DNA of 64,000 nt from CALAED01 sp035765195. GTDB taxonomy: Bacteria; Actinomycetota; Actinomycetes; Streptosporangiales; Streptosporangiaceae. A program made the position numbers and the translations under genes. The stretch lies in NCBI GenBank assembly GCA_035765195.1, contig DASTYC010000046.1:1-64000 (forward strand), read 5' to 3'. Each line of letters opens with the position of its first letter. The first letter of the stretch is position 1. Below the pieces are notes generated by a model that saw only the letters and a list, made by a program, of their open reading frames with translations, ran no database searches and was not told the origin of the DNA. Below, in pieces: positions 39,606 through 50,200 of the stretch.

Positions 39606-41006
39606 TCAAAGCGCCGCCGGCGGATGTTGAGGATCGGGTGTGCGCCGGCCGGCGACGCGGCCGCCGACCATGATCCCGTTGACCGCTCCGGTGACCGGGT
39701 CTCGCAGGAACCGCCCGCCGGGCAGCCGCTGGCCAGAAGTGCGGTCCAGCAGCGTGAAGGTGAGATCGTCGGTACCCATCAGCAAGGCGAGATCCGCGCC
39801 GTTGGCGGTGAGGGACCAGCGTCCGTCCGAGCAGCCGATCACGTACTCGTGGTCGCCATTGGCGTACGTCCCGGCACGGTCCGGCGAGGAGCGTCCCGGT
39901 CGATGGTCGCCGGCGACATCGCCGTACGTGGTGGAAGGCAGGGGGATTCCGGCGTCGGACAGTACGGCGCGCACCTCCCGCCACATGCCGATTCCGGTGT
40001 TGGTGTTGGCGGTGAGGGCGACCACCCGGCCGCCGGCCGGATCGACGCGCAGGTAGCACGCGGTCCCGTCCGCGTTGCCGTCATGGCCGACCCAGTCGGC
40101 CCCGGCGCCGCGGAACACGGCCAGGCCGAGCCCCCATCCGTCGGCCAGCCCAACGGGCGCCGCGGCGGGCACCGGCCTGCGCATGACCTCGGCGTGTTCC
40201 GGCGGGAGTATCTCGGGCGCACCCGGCTCGACATGGAGCCGGCCGAGGGCCAGCAGGTCCAGGGCGCTCACGGCCAGCCCGCCGGCCGGGGCTTCGGCCG
40301 CCGGGATCGACTGGCGGACGGGCTGGGTGCGGCCGAGCGACACGTTGACCGAGTGGCCGGTGGCCACGGAACGCGCGGCCGGTGCCCGTGACTCCGCCGA
40401 GGAGGCGAACGAGGACGCGAACGCGGGGACGAACGCGGGGACGATGCCCAGCGGCCGGAGCAGGATCGACTCCATCGCCTCCGCCCAGCTCATCCCGGTA
40501 ACAGCCTCGATCAGCCGGCCGACGACGACATACCCGATGTTGGAATAGGAAAAGCCGGTGCCGGGTGGCAGCACGACATTTCGCCGGTGGCAGTGGTCCG
40601 CCACATAACGACGCAATGAGCTGACAGCTGCGCCCGCCGATCCTGATTCGCCGGCGAGTCCACCCGTGTGACTGAGCAAATGCCGGAGCGTCAGCCGGTC
40701 AGCGAGCTCATCCAGCTCGGGCAGGAGAGTTCGCAACGGCATATCGAGATCAAGATCGCCGTCCGCGACGAGGACCATTGCCAAGGTGGCCGTAAATGAC
40801 TTGGTGACCGAGCCGATCGGAAATGCGGTATCGCGCGAAATTGGCCGACGGCTGCGATGTTCGAGATCACCGACCTCAATCGTTATCAACTCGTCGTCAC
40901 ACAAAATGGCCAGTTGCGCCCCGCACACACCGTGTCGCTTGGCCAACGCGGAGAGCCTGGCTTCGAGGAACGCCGAGGCATCGACCCCGGTCAAGAAGCC
41001 ACGCAC
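39606..41006 (-). CDS. Beta-lactamase/PBP-type serine hydrolase; candidate trans-acting NRPS release enzyme
   Basis: A 466-residue class C beta-lactamase-fold protein with the SxxK nucleophile in GSVTKSF (about residue 67), YSN in TGFSYSNIGY (about 153), and a late HDGNADGTACYL segment, then a C-terminal beta-rich domain after about residue 350. There is no signal peptide, so it is cytoplasmic. It is upstream of and co-directional with the NRPS, 26 bases apart. SurE-type penicillin-binding-protein-like thioesterases have this fold and size, act in trans and release peptides from NRPSs ending in an E domain. The NRPS here ends in E and has no thioesterase, so the role fits well. GTG 41006 follows AGAGG. 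A resistance or peptidase role is the alternative. Confidence 0.8.
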   Translation of the reverse strand: MRGFLTGVDASAFLEARLSALAKRHGVCGAQLAILCDDELITIEVGDLEHRSRRPISRDTAFPIGSVTKSFTATLAMVLVADGDLDLDMPLRTLLPELDELADRLTLRHLLSHTGGLAGESGSAGAAVSSLRRYVADHCHRRNVVLPPGTGFSYSNIGYVVVGRLIEAVTGMSWAEAMESILLRPLGIVPAFVPAFASSFASSAESRAPAARSVATGHSVNVSLGRTQPVRQSIPAAEAPAGGLAVSALDLLALGRLHVEPGAPEILPPEHAEVMRRPVPAAAPVGLADGWGLGLAVFRGAGADWVGHDGNADGTACYLRVDPAGGRVVALTANTNTGIGMWREVRAVLSDAGIPLPSTTYGDVAGDHRPGRSSPDRAGTYANGDHEYVIGCSDGRWSLTANGADLALLMGTDDLTFTLLDRTSGQRLPGGRFLRDPVTGAVNGIMVGGRVAGRRTPDPQHPPAAL

Positions 41007-41661
41007 TGAGACACACCTCTACGTCTGGCCTGGAATGACTCGATGAGAAGTGGCGAAATCGGCAAGGATGTCCGGTTCTGCGGACAGGTCCGCCCGTCGA
41101 GACCAAGGTCACTCGCAGGGCGACACCAAGCGGGCCGGCACCCTGACCACGGGATAAGTGGACGCGACCGGCATGCCATCTCCGTCCTTGAATACCGCGG
41201 AGACCAAGCACTATGCAGGCATAAACAACGTACAACGAGCGGCATCTGTACAGCCGTATCTTTGAGACGGCCGTGACCGTTTGTCAAGGCCCGGGCCGAA
41301 CTTTGCGGCCGATCAAATACCTGTCTCCCCAGCGTAGGACATGTTGGCCATATCCGGCCACCAATCGAATTGAGCTCGCGGTTTACTATCACGCTCAAGT
41401 GGTATCTGATCGACGAAGACCACGGATTGCGAGAGCAATACCAGACCGCCCTGACCGAGTTGTCGTAGTGTCCGCGCTCAACCGGGTGACGGTTCACAAG
41501 ACTCGCGTCATGAGCGCGGTGCTCTCCCCAATTGCCGGGCTCTGCCCGGGCACAATCGGGACATGATTTGTCCACGCCCGCCCGCCACGGAGATAGCACC
41601 ACGCCAATGAAGGATATGTGCTCGGCCTCGAGCGAAGCCTGCGTCCGAATGTGAGGAACGC
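41007..41661. promoter_or_regulatory. 655-base divergent intergenic region of the NRPS locus
   Basis: No convincing gene is present; short frames here have no ribosome site or protein-like content. The DNA is clearly less GC-rich than the genes on either side, as expected for divergent promoters of the minus hydrolase-NRPS operon and the plus monooxygenase-NRPS-PKS operon. A small hairpin, CCGGGC-TCT-GCCCGG at 41535-41549, has no T-tract. GAGGA at 41651-41655 is the ribosome site of the plus operon. Confidence 0.6.
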
Positions 41662-42720
41662 ATGGACCTCAGCGTGATGTTCTTCGGTTCTGACGACGCG
41701 AGCGGACCTGGCCGCCACTCGGCGAAGTACGAGGACATCCTGGCGATCGCCGCGGAGGCCGACCGGCTGGGTTTCGTCGCCGTGTGGACGCCGGAGCGAC
41801 ACTTTCAGCAATTCGGGCAGGTCTTTCCGAACCCCGGCCTCCTCGGCGCCGCGCTCGCCGTCGCCACCGAGCGCATCGGCATCCGCGCCGGCAGCCTGGT
41901 CCTCCCGCTGCACCATCCGCTTCGGGTCGTCGAGGACTGGGCGATCGTGGACAACCTCTCCGGCGGCGGCCGGATCGGCATCTCGCTGGCCACCGGCTGG
42001 CACTCCGCCGACTTCGTGCTCGCTCCCGATCACTACGCCGACCGGCGGGACCGCACGGTGCGCGACATCCCGTTGCTGCGCAGCCTATGGGCCGGCGAGG
42101 CGGCCGAGTTCGTCGACGGCACCGGACAGATCGTCGCGGTCCGGCCCCAGCCCAGGCCGGTGTCGCCCGCGCTTCCGCTGTGGCTGACCACGTCGGGCCG
42201 GGCCGAGACGTGGGAGACCGCGGGCCGGCTGAGGACCAACGTCCTGGGCGCCGCCATCGCCTACACCCGTGAGCAGCTGGCCGAACGGATCGGCCGGTAC
42301 CGGAGGGCGTACGACCAGGCCGCGCCGGGGGCCGGAGCCCCCGAGCGCGGCAACGTCACGCTGATGGCGCATACCTATCTGGGCGTCTCCGACGATGAGG
42401 TACGGCGCAAGGTCCGGTCGCCGCTCATGGCCTACCTCAAGTCCTACGTCGCCCAGACCGCCTCCAACCGAGAGGCCGACGACCGGGTCACCGCGCTGAC
42501 CGAGGGCCAGCGCGAGACGCTCGCGGAGTTCGCGTTCGAGCGCTACCTGGCCTGGGGCGGCCTGCTCGGCACGGAGCCGACGTGCCGGAAGACCCTCCTC
42601 GACCTGCAAGAACTCGGCGTCGACGAGGTGGCGTGCTTCGTCGACTTCGGGCTCGACCGGGAGGACGTGCTCGCCGGGCTGCGGCGGTTGGCCGTGATTC
42701 GAAGGGACATCGCGATATGA
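41662..42720 (+). CDS. LLM-class flavin-dependent monooxygenase (MupA/Atu6239 type)
   Basis: A 352-residue luciferase-like protein (SVMFFGSDD start, VWTPERHF about residue 41, RAGSLVLPLHHPLRVVEDWA about 75, GGRIGISLATGW about 105). The pattern matches the FMN-dependent oxygenases found inside or beside NRPS/PKS lines. It is the first gene of the plus operon and overlaps the next NRPS (ATGA). It probably hydroxylates or oxidises a carrier-bound residue or chain; the position is unknown. Confidence 0.9.
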   Translation: MDLSVMFFGSDDASGPGRHSAKYEDILAIAAEADRLGFVAVWTPERHFQQFGQVFPNPGLLGAALAVATERIGIRAGSLVLPLHHPLRVVEDWAIVDNLSGGGRIGISLATGWHSADFVLAPDHYADRRDRTVRDIPLLRSLWAGEAAEFVDGTGQIVAVRPQPRPVSPALPLWLTTSGRAETWETAGRLRTNVLGAAIAYTREQLAERIGRYRRAYDQAAPGAGAPERGNVTLMAHTYLGVSDDEVRRKVRSPLMAYLKSYVAQTASNREADDRVTALTEGQRETLAEFAFERYLAWGGLLGTEPTCRKTLLDLQELGVDEVACFVDFGLDREDVLAGLRRLAVIRRDIAI

Positions 42721-45700
42721 GCATCTCGCCGACGAGCCGCTTCGCCGCGCTCGGCTCCGCCGAGCGGGTACGGCTGCTGCGCCGTCTCGTCGAGGCCGGC
42801 CGGCTCGACGCGATCCCCGATATCGTGCCGCCACGCGATCAATCAGAGCCGGCACGGTTGAGTCCCGCCCAACGTGACCTGTGGGTATACCAGTCGCTTT
42901 ATCCCGGAAACGCGTCGCTCAACCTGTGCTCCGCCTACCACTTCGACGGCCCGGTCGATCCCGCCGACGTGGAGAGGGCGTTGACGATCGTTCAGGACAA
43001 CCACGACGTCCTCCGCACCCGGATCCGCGAGCACGGGCGAGACCACCCGCACGACGCACCGGACCCGTACGACGTGGCCGTGGATTTCCCGCCGGCGGAG
43101 CGCTTCCCGCTGGCTCGCCTGGACCTGCGCGGCACGTCGGCATCGTTGCGCGAGGTGCTGGAGGAATTCGCGCGCCGGCCCTTCGACCTCGGCCGGGACC
43201 GGCTCGCCCGCGGCATGTTCGTCAGGGTGGACGACGAGCGCTCGACGCTGGCGCTGGCGCTGCACCACATCGTCAGCGACTGGTGGTCCTCCGACGTGCT
43301 GCACGCCGAGTTCACGGAGATCTACCGGGCGGTCCGCGACGGGCTGGCGCCGCCGCTCCGCCGCCCGGCGATCCAGTACGCCGATTTCGCCGCCTTCCAG
43401 CGAGAGTTGGAAGCCGCGGGCGTGTTCGACGCGCGGCTCGGCTTCTGGCGCGACTACCTGCCCTCCTCACCTCGCCCGCTGACCGTCGGCCCGCTGACCG
43501 TCGGCCCGCTCACCGTCGGCCCGCCGGTCGTCGACCCGCCGACGGCGGCGGCGGCCGACGATGCCGCGTTCGACATCATCCAAGTGCCCTTCCGCATCGC
43601 CGCGGCGACCGAGACGGCCGTCCGTGCCTTCGCCCGCGAACGCGGCGCGAGCGTGTACGGGGTCGTCTTCACCGCCTTCGCGGTGTTCGCGCACCGGCTG
43701 ACCGGCGAGGACGACTTCGTCATCGGAACCCCTACGGCCAACCGTTCGGCGCAAGGTCTGGACCGAGTGATCGGGTACGTCATGAACGTGGCGCCGGTCC
43801 GCTGGCGCATCGGCCGCGACACCGGCTTCGGGGAACTGCTCGGCCGCTTCACCGCCGAGTTTTCCGGCATCATGGCGAGCGCCGACGTACCGGTGGGACG
43901 CATCGTCGGGGCAGTCGACCCGGTGCGGGTGGCCGGTCGCTCTCCCCTCTTCCAATGGGTCTTCATGTACCTGCCCCGCCAGGCGAGCGAGCGAGCGCTG
44001 CGGGGGCTCGTCGAGCCGGAACGGATCCACACCGGCGGCGAGTACGACCTGATCGGCGTCATCCAGGACGCGGACGACGGGCTCGAGGCGAGCCTGGACA
44101 TCCGTACCGACGTGTACTCCCCCGAGGTGGTGCGGGCCTGGGCCGATTCCTTCGGCACGCTGCTCACCGCGCTCATCGCCGATCCGGACGCGCCGGTCGG
44201 TCGCGCCCCCCTGGTGCCCGCCACCGCCGAACGAGACCTGCCGCCCGGCGCCGCCCACGACACCGCCCCCGGCCTTCCGGTGGAAGGCATCGCCGGTCCG
44301 GTCGCGCGGGCGGCCATCGAGACGCCGGACGCGATCGCCGTGGAATCCGCCGAGCTGACCCTGACCTACGCGGAGCTGATCGAGCGGGCCGACGTGGTCG
44401 CCGACCTGCTGCGCCGATGCGGGGTCGGGGAGGAACGGGTCGTGGCGCTGGCGCTCGGCCGCTCGGTCGCGATGGTCGTTGCCGTCCTCGCCGTGCAGCG
44501 GATCGGCGCCGCCTTCCTGCCCATCGACCCAGACCATCCGGCCGACCGGGTCGCGTCCGTGCTGCGCGACGCCGCCCCCGTGCTCCTCGTCGTCGACACG
44601 GCGACCACCGACAAGGTGCCGGAGACCGGCATCAGCCGCCTGATGCTGACCAGCCGTCATCTCCGCCCGGGCCGCGAACGCCGGCGCGGGCAAGAGCGCC
44701 AACGCCAGGCCGGCCTTCATCCGGCGGCGACGGCGTACATCCACTACCCCGCCGACGCCGCCGATCCCGCCGGCCGCCCGTTGGGGGTCGTGGTCGGATG
44801 CGCGGGCCTGGCCGGCCTCGGCAAGGACGTCGTCCGCCGCTTCGAGCCGGATCGCACCAGCCGCGTCGCGCAGTTGGCCGAACCGGGCGACGAGAGCTGG
44901 CTCGCCGAAGTGTGCCTGGCCTTCGGAGCCGGTGGCACGCTGGTCGTCCCGCCCGCCGACGTCCGCGCGGGAGCGGAGCTCGGCGCGTTCTTGCGTGACC
45001 GGGAGGCCACCTGCGCGCTGCTGCCGCCGCCCCTCTTGGCGACCGTACCGACCGGCGACTACCCCCGGTTGCGGACGGTGTGCGCCACGGCGGACGTGTG
45101 CCCGCCAGAGCTGGTGGCGGCGTGGAGCACGGGCGGGCGCCGGTTCGTCCACGCGAACCGGACATCCGGCAAGCGAGCCTACGTCCTCGACGCGGGCCTG
45201 CGTCCGCTGCCCGCGGGCGTGCCGGGAGAGCTGTACGTCGCCGGCGCCGGCCTCGCCCGCGGCTATCTGAATCGGCCCGGTCTGACCGCCGAGCGGTTCG
45301 TCGCCGACCCCTGCGCGCCCGGTGAGCGCATGTACCGCACCGGTCACCTGGCACGGTGGCGCCCCGACGGCCGGCTTCACCTCCTCGGCCGCACGGACGA
45401 CCAACTACGGGTGCGCGGCATCTGGGTCGACCCCGGCGAGATCGAGGCCGTACTTGCCGCGCACCCGTCGGTCGCGCAGGCGGCGGTGATCATGCGTGCG
45501 GGCCGGCTCGTCGGCTATGTCGTGCCATCGGCGGGAGCGGACCCAAAGAACGTGCCGGCAGACGAGTTGCTCGCCCACGCGGCGGCCGCACTGCCCGCGC
45601 CCATGGTGCCGGAGGCGTTGGCCGGCGTGAAGGAACTGCCGACCACCTCGCAGGGCGGCCTCGACCGGGCCGCGCTGCCCGACCCTCCCGCCGGGCGGCC

Positions 45701-47264
45701 GGCGGGGCCGCGGCCACCGGCGACCCGGCAGGAGGCGACGCTGTGCTCGCTCCTCGCCGAGTTGCTCGACCTGCCCGACGTCGGACCGGACGACGACTTC
45801 TTCGCCCTCGGCGGTGACAGCATCGTCGCGATCCAGCTCGTCATCCGGGCGCGTACCCGGCGAATCGAGCTCACCAGCCGCGAGGTGCTCACCGGACGGA
45901 CCCCGGCCCGGCTGGCCGCCATGGCCCGCGAGGTGGGCCATCACCTCCCGGACTCGGAGGCCGGGCGGTTCCCGGCCACCCCGAACATTCGCTGGTGGCA
46001 GGAGCACGGCGGCCCGCTCGATGCGTTCACCCAGTCGATGCTGCTGCCGGTGGCCGCCGGCCTGGACCTCGCCCAGATCTCCGCGGCACTGCGGACGCTG
46101 ATCAACCGGCACGGAACTCTGCGGATGCGCCTGTCGCGTCGTCCCGACGGCGACTGGGAGCTGGACATCCCCGCGCCGGGCACGGCGGAGGTGGATGTCG
46201 TCCGCGTGGACGCCGCCGCGATGAGCGACGGCGCGCTGCGCGAAGCGGCTCGGCGCGCGACAGGCGGTGCTCGGCTCGACCCGGAGGCCGGCCGCATGCT
46301 CAGCGCGGTCTGGTTCGACACCGGCCGTGGCGGCCGGTTGTTGGTGACCGCACATCACCTGGCGGTGGACGGAGCGTCCTGGCAGATCCTGCGGTCGGAG
46401 CTGGCCGCGCTGTTGACCGGCGCCGAGATCCCCGCACCGTACGGCACCTCTTTCCTCCGCTGGGCGCGCTGGCTGGCGGAGGAGGCGGTCCGGCCGCGGC
46501 GCGTGGCGACGGAGCTTCCGTTGTGGGAGCGAGAGCTCGCGGGCGAGGACGCCCGGCTGGTCCCGCGGGCGCGGCCCGGCGGCCGCCGCACCACCATCAC
46601 CTTGACGCTCCCGCCGGAACGGACCGAGCCGGTGCTCACCGCCGCCCCCGCGGTCTTCGGGTGCGACCCGGCCGACATCTTGCTGACCGCGCTGGCCGAG
46701 GCCGCCGTACGCCGGCGCGGCCGGGGGGCCGACGTGCTCGTCGCCATCGAGGCACACGGTCGCGGCAACCCATCGGCGGAGCTGGACCTGGCCGGCACGG
46801 TCGGCTGGCTGACCACTTTGTACCCGGTGCGGCTGCGGGCGACCGGCGACCTGTTCTGGCGGCCGGGCCACCGGGCCGAGATCGACACCGCGGTCAAGCG
46901 CACCGCCGAGCATGTGCGGGCCGCCCCCCAGGAGGGGCTGGGTTACGGGCTGCTGCGATACCTGAACCCGGCGACCGCGCCGCGGCTCGCGGGCCTTCCC
47001 GGGCCCGATCTGTGGTTCAACTACGGCGGCCGGCAGATCGACTCCGGTGACGTCGAGCTGCTCGCCATGGCGGCCGATGCGACACCGATGATGTATCCCG
47101 TAGAGCTGGACGCGCTGACCGAGGTCCGCTCCGACGGCGCGCACCTGGTGGCGCATTGGTCGTACGCGGAGACCGTCGCGGAGGAGCACGTGCGCACGCT
47201 GGCCGGGCTCTGGTTCGAGGCCCTCAGCGTCATCGCCGCCCACGTCGAGCAGCGGGAGCCGTGA
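42717..47264 (+). CDS. NRPS, C-A*-T-E with a degenerate adenylation domain
   Basis: A 1515-residue NRPS. Domains: C about 45-470 (HHIVSDWW at 182), A* 515-985, T 1000-1070 (LGGDSIVAIQL at about 1031), E 1080-1510 (HHLAVDG, EAHGRG, VGWLTTLYP, WFNYGG). A* is ruined: the ATP loop reads YIHYPADAADPAGRPLG, the YGPTE region is missing (HANRTSGKRAYVLD), the ribose motif is YRTGHL (Asp lost) and the catalytic Lys motif is SQGGLDR. So this module must receive its amino acid from an A domain elsewhere. The N-terminal 40 residues may be a docking segment. ATG 42717 overlaps the monooxygenase stop. Confidence 0.92.
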   Translation: MSISPTSRFAALGSAERVRLLRRLVEAGRLDAIPDIVPPRDQSEPARLSPAQRDLWVYQSLYPGNASLNLCSAYHFDGPVDPADVERALTIVQDNHDVLRTRIREHGRDHPHDAPDPYDVAVDFPPAERFPLARLDLRGTSASLREVLEEFARRPFDLGRDRLARGMFVRVDDERSTLALALHHIVSDWWSSDVLHAEFTEIYRAVRDGLAPPLRRPAIQYADFAAFQRELEAAGVFDARLGFWRDYLPSSPRPLTVGPLTVGPLTVGPPVVDPPTAAAADDAAFDIIQVPFRIAAATETAVRAFARERGASVYGVVFTAFAVFAHRLTGEDDFVIGTPTANRSAQGLDRVIGYVMNVAPVRWRIGRDTGFGELLGRFTAEFSGIMASADVPVGRIVGAVDPVRVAGRSPLFQWVFMYLPRQASERALRGLVEPERIHTGGEYDLIGVIQDADDGLEASLDIRTDVYSPEVVRAWADSFGTLLTALIADPDAPVGRAPLVPATAERDLPPGAAHDTAPGLPVEGIAGPVARAAIETPDAIAVESAELTLTYAELIERADVVADLLRRCGVGEERVVALALGRSVAMVVAVLAVQRIGAAFLPIDPDHPADRVASVLRDAAPVLLVVDTATTDKVPETGISRLMLTSRHLRPGRERRRGQERQRQAGLHPAATAYIHYPADAADPAGRPLGVVVGCAGLAGLGKDVVRRFEPDRTSRVAQLAEPGDESWLAEVCLAFGAGGTLVVPPADVRAGAELGAFLRDREATCALLPPPLLATVPTGDYPRLRTVCATADVCPPELVAAWSTGGRRFVHANRTSGKRAYVLDAGLRPLPAGVPGELYVAGAGLARGYLNRPGLTAERFVADPCAPGERMYRTGHLARWRPDGRLHLLGRTDDQLRVRGIWVDPGEIEAVLAAHPSVAQAAVIMRAGRLVGYVVPSAGADPKNVPADELLAHAAAALPAPMVPEALAGVKELPTTSQGGLDRAALPDPPAGRPAGPRPPATRQEATLCSLLAELLDLPDVGPDDDFFALGGDSIVAIQLVIRARTRRIELTSREVLTGRTPARLAAMAREVGHHLPDSEAGRFPATPNIRWWQEHGGPLDAFTQSMLLPVAAGLDLAQISAALRTLINRHGTLRMRLSRRPDGDWELDIPAPGTAEVDVVRVDAAAMSDGALREAARRATGGARLDPEAGRMLSAVWFDTGRGGRLLVTAHHLAVDGASWQILRSELAALLTGAEIPAPYGTSFLRWARWLAEEAVRPRRVATELPLWERELAGEDARLVPRARPGGRRTTITLTLPPERTEPVLTAAPAVFGCDPADILLTALAEAAVRRRGRGADVLVAIEAHGRGNPSAELDLAGTVGWLTTLYPVRLRATGDLFWRPGHRAEIDTAVKRTAEHVRAAPQEGLGYGLLRYLNPATAPRLAGLPGPDLWFNYGGRQIDSGDVELLAMAADATPMMYPVELDALTEVRSDGAHLVAHWSYAETVAEEHVRTLAGLWFEALSVIAAHVEQREP
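43476..43535 (+). repeat. 15-base tandem repeat coding PLTVG units
   Basis: CCGCTGACCGTCGGC occurs at 43476-43490 and 43491-43505, once with one change at 43506-43520, followed by a diverged fourth copy. It encodes PLTVG x3 then PPVVD inside the C domain of the NRPS, in a surface linker between the two C-domain lobes. In-frame slippage is the likely origin. Confidence 0.8.
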
Positions 47265-47268
47265 CCGA

Positions 47269-50200
47269 ATGGACGCCCGTGAGTTCCCTGTGTCACCCGT
47301 ACAGGCCAGGCTCCTGCTCCTGGACCGGATGCGTCCGGGCAGCGCCCACTACAACGAGCCGGTCGCCTTCGCGGTGCACGGCCCGTTCGACGCCGACGCC
47401 TTCCAGGCGAGCCTGGACACGGTCATCGCGCGCCACGACGCTCTGCGTACGGTGTTCCGCCTCGGCGGCGACGGATACCGGCAGGTGATCGCCGACCCCG
47501 CGAGCGTGCGGGCCTCCGCGGCCGGATACCTGCGGGTGGAGCGGGACGTCTCGGCGGCCGGTGTGGACAAGCTCATCCGCGCCGAGGCGGCCAGGCCCTT
47601 CGACGTGGAGCGCGGGCCGCTGCTGCGCTGCGTGATCTACGCGGTCGACGATGGCGGCCACCGCGTCCAGTTCACCGTCCACCATCTGGTGTGCGACGGC
47701 TGGTCGATGCGGCTGCTGCTGGACGAGCTGGCGGCCGGATACCGGGCGGCCCGCGAGGGGTCGCCGTACACCCCGGAGCCGGTGCCCATCCAGTATCCGG
47801 AGTACGCCGCCGGACAGTCGCACCGCCTCGCCTCCGGCGGCTACGCGGAGTCCATCGCGCATTGGGCGGATTCGCTGCGCGGCGCGCCGCAGCTGCTCGC
47901 CCTCCCGGCGGACCTGCCGCGGCCCGCCGTCCAGACCACCGCCGGCGCGATCGAGACCGTCGTCCTGCCGGCCACCACGCACCACAGGTTCATCCAGCTC
48001 ACCCGGCAGTACGGCGTCACGCCGTTCATGGCCGCCTTCGCCTCGTTCGCCGTCTTCCTCGGCCGGATCTGCCGCCAGCGCGATCTCATCGTGGGGGTCC
48101 CCGTCTCGGGCCGCGAAGACACGGACCTGCACGGCACGGTCGGCATGCTGACCAACACGCTGCCGCTGCGGGTCGACCTGTCCGGGGAGCCGACCTTCGG
48201 CGACGTGCTCGCTCAGGTGCGCGACCGGCTGCTGGCCTCCTGGCCGTACCAGGACGCGCCGTTCGAAGGCATCGTCGACGCGGTCGCGGCGGAGCGGACG
48301 CTGAGCCACGATCCGCTGGTTCAGGCGATGTTCTCCTACGACACCACGCCGATCGCGCTCGACCTGGCCGGGGCCCGCACCGAGCGGGTCGCCTTGCTGG
48401 TCGACGCGGCCAAGTTCGACGTGGTGCTGTACATGGAGAGGTGGGGAGATGAGCTGATCGCCCAGTTCAGCTATCGCACCGACCTGTTCGCGGCCGAGAC
48501 CGTGCGCCATTGGGCGCGGGCGTTCCGGACCCTGCTCGACGGCCTGCTCGACCGCCCGGACGTCCCGGTCGCCGATGTTGACCTGCTGCCGCCCGGCGCC
48601 TGGCCGGTGATCGTCCGTGGTGCGGCGAGCGCCGCGCCGGAGCGACTGGTGCCCGATCTGATCGCGGAGCGGGCCGCGGCGCGACCCGATGCGACGGCGG
48701 TCGCGTCCGGGGACGCCGTCCTCACCTATGGCGAGCTGGCGGGCCGCGCGGACCGGTTGGCGGCGACGTTGCGCCGAGCGGGCGTCGGGCCCGAGGCGGC
48801 GGTGGGGCTGTGTCTGCCGCGGTCCGTCGAGATGGCGGTGGCCGTGCTGGCCGTGCTGCGGGCCGGTGGCGCGTACGTTCCGCTGGACCCGGCGAACCCG
48901 CCCGCCCGGCTGGCCTTCATGGCGTCGGACGCCGGGGCGCGGTTGGTGATCTCGGATCAGCCGAGAGACCTCGGCGTCCCGGTGGCCGTGCTGGCCCCCG
49001 GAGCCGCCGATCTCGTCGTACCGGACGGCGTCGCGACCGCGCCCTCCGGGGCGGGGGCCGGGCCCGGCAATGCCGCGTACATCATGTACACCTCCGGGTC
49101 CACCGGGACCCCGAAGGGGGTCGTGGTCGAGCATCGGGCGTTGGCCAACCTGGCGACCGCCGTGCGTGGGCGCTTCGGGGTCGCGGCCGGGGACCGGGTG
49201 TTGCAGTACGGGCCTGTCGGGTTCGACGTGAGCGTCTCGGACATGTTCTTCGCCTTCGCGGCGGGCGCTGAGCTGCATCTCGTGGGCGAGCGAGAGCGGC
49301 TCGGCGAGGAGCTGTACGCGCGGCTTCGCGATTCGCGGATCACCTATGTGCTGTTGCCGCCGGCGGCGGCGATGTCGCTGCCGCACCCGCCCGGCGCCCT
49401 GCCAGACCTGCGCACGTTCGTCGTGGGCGGGGAGGCGTGCCCGGCCGAGTTCGCCGCGCGCTGGGCGACGCCGGGCCGCCGGGTGGTGAACGCCTACGGC
49501 CCCACCGAGACCACGGTGATCGCCACCGCCGCCGAGGTGCGCGCCGGCCGGCCGGTGACGATCGGCGAGCCGGTGCCGGGGATGCGGGCGTATGTCCTGG
49601 ACGAGCGGCTGCGGCCGGTGCCGGTCGGCGTGACCGGGGAGATCTACCTCGCGGGCGCCGGGCTGGGCCGTGGCTATGCCGGCCGGCCGGGACTGACCGC
49701 AGAGCGGTTCGTCGCCGACCCGTTCGGGCCGCCGGGCGCCCGGATGTACCGGACCGGGGACCTCGGCCGGCAGAACGATGACGGCGTGCTCGGGTACCTC
49801 GGCCGGGTCGACTCGCAGGTCAAGGTGCGGGGCTTTCGGATCGAGCTCGGCGAGATCGAGACGGTCCTGGCCGGGCATCCCGCGGTGGCGGTGGCCGCCG
49901 CCGCGGTCCGGGGCGGCGACGCCGACCGGGGGCTGGTGGCCTACGTCGTCCCGGGGGCGGGCCCCGGTCCGCACGCCGGTCCGCACGCAGCGCCGGGCGC
50001 GCCGCCGGGCGCCGCGGAGCTGCGGGCCTGGCTCGGTGAGCGGCTGCCCGGCTACATGGTGCCGGACCACGTGGTCGTGGTGCCCGCGCTGCCGGTGACC
50101 CCGTCGGGGAAGGTGGACCGGGCCCGGCTGCCCGAGCCGCCCGCCACCCGGCCTGAGCTGGGCCGGCCGTACGTTCCGCCGGCCACGCCCACCGAGCGGC

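Noticed and set aside
40991..41602. Possible 203-residue gene in the divergent intergenic region
   Set aside because: No ribosome site, mixed low-complexity composition and no recognisable fold; the region is better read as promoters.
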